A stretch of 64,000 bases of DNA from Populus alba (lineage: Eukaryota > Streptophyta > Magnoliopsida > Malpighiales > Salicaceae), in NCBI RefSeq assembly GCF_005239225.2, contig NC_133284.1, positions 6,229,770-6,293,769 on the forward strand, in the 5' to 3' direction. Both the position numbers and the translations under genes were made by a program. The notes under the pieces are model-generated. The model did not search any database. It was not told the DNA's origin and worked only from the letters and a program-made list of their open reading frames with translations. Shown one piece after another: positions 60,450 through 64,000 of this stretch (the stretch's first letter is position 1; each line of letters opens with the position of its first letter).

Positions 60450-60832
60450 TGTGAAGGTAGTTGGCCACTTGCTCTTACATGGATGTTTGCCTATAAATAG
60501 GCAATGCATCCAAGCATTATAGGCACACCAAGTGAAGAGAGAAAGAAGAGAAAGTGAAGAGAGAAAGAAGAGAGAGTGAAGAGGGAAAGTAATCCCACTA
60601 AATTGTGAGGTATTTGTGAGAGAGTAAGTGAGGTGTTTTCTCCTAGTAATAGAGAGATTCTTAGTTGTTCTCCTATTATTTGAGAGAGGTTGTAATTCCC
60701 ACATTACTAGTAAAATCCTTCTATACTTGTCCGTGGACATAGCCTAATTGGGTGAACCACGTAAATTCTTGTGTGTCTCATTTCTCATTTAAGCCTTTTA
60801 TCTTGTCGAGTTTGCATGCCAGTATCCTAACA
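60450..60832 (+). repeat. 3' LTR of the copia element
   Basis: 383 bases, starting TGTGAAGGTAG and ending CCTAACA, followed by the GAAAG target duplication. Antisense open frames inside both LTRs (about 55.8 and 60.6 kb) are near-identical only because the LTRs are. Confidence 0.96.
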
Positions 60833-60837
60833 GAAAG

Positions 60838-61366
60838 GAGTTGGCACATGATAGCCATTTTGTTCTGTATTAATGGTTTCTATTCGCCAAATAAGTTTTC
60901 AAAAGAAAAGGCATAAATTTTGAAATGTGAGATACAATATTTCACGAGAAGCAAACATGGACTGTTATTTAAATTTTCACCTCAAAGTATAGCAAATACC
61001 TGTGCAGCTTTAGTCATGCAGATGATAGTGATAATTCTTAATCATAATGATTCCATCTTCTTTGTTAATTCGAACACCTGGCAGTTGTCTCACTGCCTAC
61101 CTTGATTCACAAGGTAAAAAACAAATTTCAACACTGACATTTTGATTTGAAAAACAGGAAAGGAAACAAAGAATCAAGTAGGTGCGTGATGATGTCTTAA
61201 CCGGAAACACCTTAATGTAGCTCTTCCCCGTAAAAACATTACCACCAGATGATGCCAGGATGGAGAAAACAAACAGTAAAACAAATATACATAAGCATTC
61301 ACCTATTCATTTCAATAAAAGATCCTCATAAATGCAATCACCTGAGCAAAGTTAAGGTGATGAGAA
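60838..61366. other. spacer right of the copia element, possible stray exons
   Basis: Minus-strand stretches at about 61015-61100 (AVRQLPGVRINKEDG, flanked by AG and GT) and 61175-61255 (GGNVFTGKSYIKVFPV) look coding, but both are isolated and I recognise no family. They could be downstream exons of the gene at 61.4-62.4 kb or relics. Confidence 0.3.
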
Positions 61367-62371
61367 TTAAAATTCCTCACTGTCTCCTTCACTGCTGTGC
61401 AGGCCTTCTGCTACAAAATCTTGATAGTCTGTCCATTTCGGGAAAGCAGTGTCTTCTAGCTCAATTTCTGCTTCATCAACTTTAAAAGGCACGGAACCAA
61501 GGGCCAGACAACTTCTATCGCACCAATCTTCTCCGCCTTTTCTATCTATATCAGGTAGTCATTCTTGCAATGAATGATTCATGCAGTGATGCAGGTTCTC
61601 TTGACAGCATTATCTCTGGTCGATTCTAACTGTCTCTTCCTATTATAATCTCTGGTTTCTTTCTTGCAATCATCATGTTTAGGACTTAGGAGCATTTAAC
61701 TCCCACCTCTGATCTCCATCATAATATGGCCTTCTCTCCCTCGGCCCTGTTGACTCTTCTTCAACTTCTTTTTTGCAAATGTCGAGTTTAGGAGCATCTA
61801 ACTCCATGCTCTGGCCATCATCATAACATGGCCTTTTCTCTTGAGGTGTATTTATAAGTCCAGGGCTGCATCTTCTCTCTAGAGGCCCTTTCGACTCGCT
61901 GTTTTGAACTCGTTGCACAATGGTCTTTGTCACTGAAACCTCAAATGCTTCACTTAAACGTTCTTCCTTGAGAGATTCATAACTGGGAATATTGCTTTCT
62001 TTGCATGGACTCTCCATCAGTTAATCCCAATATCAGAATTCTACATTTAGAAAAACAATCTTCGCATTTTCCAAATCAAGAATTAATAACCAGATGCCGT
62101 GCTTGATACAATTTGTAATTCACATGTTTGGTTATAAGAAATTCTAAGCATTCAGTCTCTTCTATAAACAAAATCAAAGAAAATGACTTCAAAACTGTTC
62201 CAAGAAAAAGAAAAAGAAAATCCTAATGCCAGTTAATTTCCTAATGAAAGTTGGAATTTTCCTTATAAACAGATCCTCCTATTCAGTACAGTACACATTC
62301 ACAAACAAAATCCAAAAGAAAAAAAAAAAAAAGCACAGAGACTGGCCAATGCAAGTAAAAAGGAACGTACC
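61367..62371 (-). pseudogene. unrecognised gene, probably frameshifted
   Basis: A 5' leader exon appears to end at 62371 (CCCG/GTAC), with an acceptor at 62041 (TGTAG) and a start codon at 62017. The first coding part opens MESPCKESNIPSYESLKEER and holds two copies of a charged repeat (ERRCSP..EKRPCYDDGQSMELDAPK and ERRPYYDGDQRWELNAPK) before a stop at 61679. A 7-base partial duplication at 61681-61687 (CCTAAGT/CCTAA on the gene strand) causes this. Without it the frame would continue into APKHDDCKKETRD, resembling the first repeat's ending. A separate, convincing C-terminal block at about 61548-61367 reads GGEDWCDRSCLALGSVPFK, TAFPKWTDYQDF and HSSEGDSEEF then stop. No domain is recognised; the protein would be hydrophilic and probably nuclear or disordered. 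How the two blocks join is unresolved. Confidence 0.42.
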
Positions 62372-64000
62372 GGGAGCAATTCCAGAGAGAATGGGAGACA
62401 GGGAAGGAGAATGTGGGGTAATCCTCGGGACTAACGTAGGGTTTTTTAAAAAACCAACGTTGGATTTGGATTTGAGGATAGAGTACAAGGCAAAAATACC
62501 CGCCGGGAAGTTTACGAGGGAAGATGACGCGGTTGAAATTATATCTTTTAAAAATAATTATTTAAAATTAATTTATATATATTTTTATTGTTTTAATTTG
62601 TTAATATTAAAAATAATTTTTGAAAATAAAAATTATTATTTTAATATAATTTCAAGTAAAAAATTTTAACATACAATTGCTATTAATACCATCAACAAGT
62701 AAAATTTTAAGGGAAAACAAAAATAATTATGATATTCTTTACTCTTTCTAAATGGATAGTATTTATATTTCTTATATAGGATAAAATAATTATTTTTTTT
62801 ATTTTTTTATTGAATAAATAAATCTAAACTGATAAAATCAAAGAAACAACTGCAAGCATTAATTGTGTTTATTTAAATCATGATATCCACTTTAGCATTG
62901 TGATTATTTTTTTTTTTAATCTTAAGATGAAATATAATTTTCTTGCTTCTAGAAGAATATTTTGTTTATTTTTAATTAATGATAATTTTGGAACCATAAT
63001 ATTTTTTTGTAGAAAGCCATTTATAAAAAAAATTAAACACCGAACGGTTTTAGTTTATTAGTAATGAAAAAATAGTAAAGTAAATTAGTAATTTAGGCTC
63101 TCCTTTTTTGTTTTTCTCTAGATACTGGGCCCTTGTTTGCAGCAGAAAAGGAAAACTTGTCTATTCCCGTGGCCAGGGGCTAGAGAGCTCAAGCCCTAAC
63201 CCACCCATCAGCTGGAAACGAGAAGAAAAACGTGCAATTCATTTTTTTCATAATTAAAAAAGGTAAATACATATAATTTTCAAGAGAGAAGCCAATCAGA
63301 AGCAGGGAAGTTCCCAAAATCAACGGCTAATGGTACATGATAATTTGAAAGAACCAATGATAATAGCCCTGGATTAAAAAAGCAAGAAAAAACTGTATTG
63401 GGATAGGAGTTAACAGAGCTTAGATAAATAAATATCACACGTGGAAGTAAAAATAAGAGGACAGAATCTCGTAGGGTGGCTAATTATTCAAGTAGGAACA
63501 CGTACAGCGACGAGTGCTTGACTATGTCGCGCTACGCACATGCTTCCCTCTCCAATCATTAACAAAAGCTGATTCGATTTGAAAAAATATTTTTTACTGA
63601 TTGAGAATTTACTCTTGATTAAAATAGTATAATGAAATTTGTCTTTTATAAACTAGACGTTAAAGATAATACAATTTTTTTTAAAGTTTCCGTAAGATTC
63701 ATTAATCTTTATGATCATGGATGAGTAGGTATTTTTATATTTTAAAACTACAGTGAAATGATCAAATCATTCTTAAAAATACATTTTGTATAATTGATAT
63801 TTAGAGTTTTTTTTTTGTATTTTTATTCTAGTTTTTTAGTTATAATTAAGCTGATTAAATAATATTTTAATATTTTAATAAATATACAATATAATTAAAA
63901 AAAACTAAAATTTATTGGCACATGCAAAGCTTGCATTATAGAATAGGAGATGTCACGGTGTTGTCTGGTAGCCAAATATTTTTTTTACATGTTGTTTAGC
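62372..64000. other. AT-rich right edge of the window
   Basis: The first part is the likely promoter of the 61.4-62.4 kb gene. A MITE-like AT block lies at about 62550-62670. The 63.1-63.55 kb stretch is less AT-rich and could be the upstream region of a gene beyond the window, but no exon can be supported. Confidence 0.4.

Larger units (their letters stand above)
55693..60832 (+). mobile_element. Ty1/copia LTR retrotransposon, complete ends, broken coding sequence
   Basis: A 5140-bp element flanked by the 5-bp target duplication GAAAG (55688-55692 and 60833-60837). LTRs: 55693-56083 and 60450-60832. The primer site TGGTATCAGAGC at 56085-56096 matches the initiator tRNA-Met site used by copia elements, and a purine-rich AAGTGAGAGAA precedes the right LTR. 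Domain order is gag, zinc knuckle, protease, integrase, reverse transcriptase, RNase H, which is the copia order. Several stops and frameshifts break the single expected reading frame (listed under the gag and pol entries), so the element cannot supply its own proteins. LTRs differ by four transitions and one 8-bp tandem duplication, about 1% in substitutions, which indicates a young insertion. It sits on the plus strand in intergenic DNA. Confidence 0.97.

Noticed and set aside
1..64000. CRISPR arrays, operons or bacterial-type systems
   Set aside because: The tandem repeats found have no spacer structure, the genes are spliced plant genes, and no bacterial signal is present.
1..64000. tRNA or other structured RNA genes
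   Set aside because: I looked for A-box and B-box words and cloverleaf-like stretches and found none convincing by eye; a covariance-model scan would be needed to exclude them.

Overview
This is a plant nuclear window, most likely from Populus or a close relative in the Salicaceae. The reasons are multi-exon genes with GT-AG introns, very AT-rich intergenic DNA full of small transposons, and a TIR-NBS-LRR gene whose exon plan and wording closely resemble poplar TNL genes as I remember them. The species call is an inference; no search was run.

Layout. 1-2.4 kb: intergenic, with one unexplained coding-like stretch. 2.4-3.0 kb (minus): a three-exon gene for a light-regulated chloroplast protein, LIR1/CCL type. 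5.1-5.5 kb: remains of a LINE reverse transcriptase. 6.7-10.6 kb (minus): a five-exon TIR-NBS-LRR resistance gene that is complete except for two lesions, a stop at codon 15 and an 11-bp tandem duplication in the LRR exon. 13.7-15.5 kb (minus): CORYNE, the membrane pseudokinase of CLAVATA signalling. 15.5-24.7 kb: a gene desert with a Tourist-like MITE, a hAT-type MITE filled with CGGTT repeats, and a 36-37 bp repeat array. 24.7-34.2 kb (minus): a 19-exon BAR-PH-ArfGAP-ankyrin gene (AGD3/SFC/VAN3) with a miniature LTR element in intron 3. 34.2-43.7 kb: a second desert with 31-bp and 65-bp tandem repeat arrays and many AT-rich MITE-like copies. 43.7-45.9 kb (minus): a trihelix repressor of the ASR3 type. 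45.9-52.8 kb: repeat-rich spacer. 52.8-54.1 kb (plus): a secreted SOUL haem-binding protein. 54.7-54.9 kb (minus): two terminal exons with a post-SET zinc motif. 55.7-60.8 kb: a Ty1/copia element with both LTRs and a target duplication, but broken coding sequence. 61.4-62.4 kb (minus): an unrecognised gene, probably frameshifted.

The genes do not form a pathway or cluster. They are ordinary single-copy-style genes for light response, defence, meristem signalling, vein patterning and immune repression. I see no CRISPR array, no convincing tRNA or rRNA gene, and no clearly novel multi-gene system. The most informative observations are the recently broken TNL, a recurring pattern of short exact tandem duplications that cause frameshifts, the well-bounded small transposons, and the mismatch between young LTRs and a heavily broken copia body.
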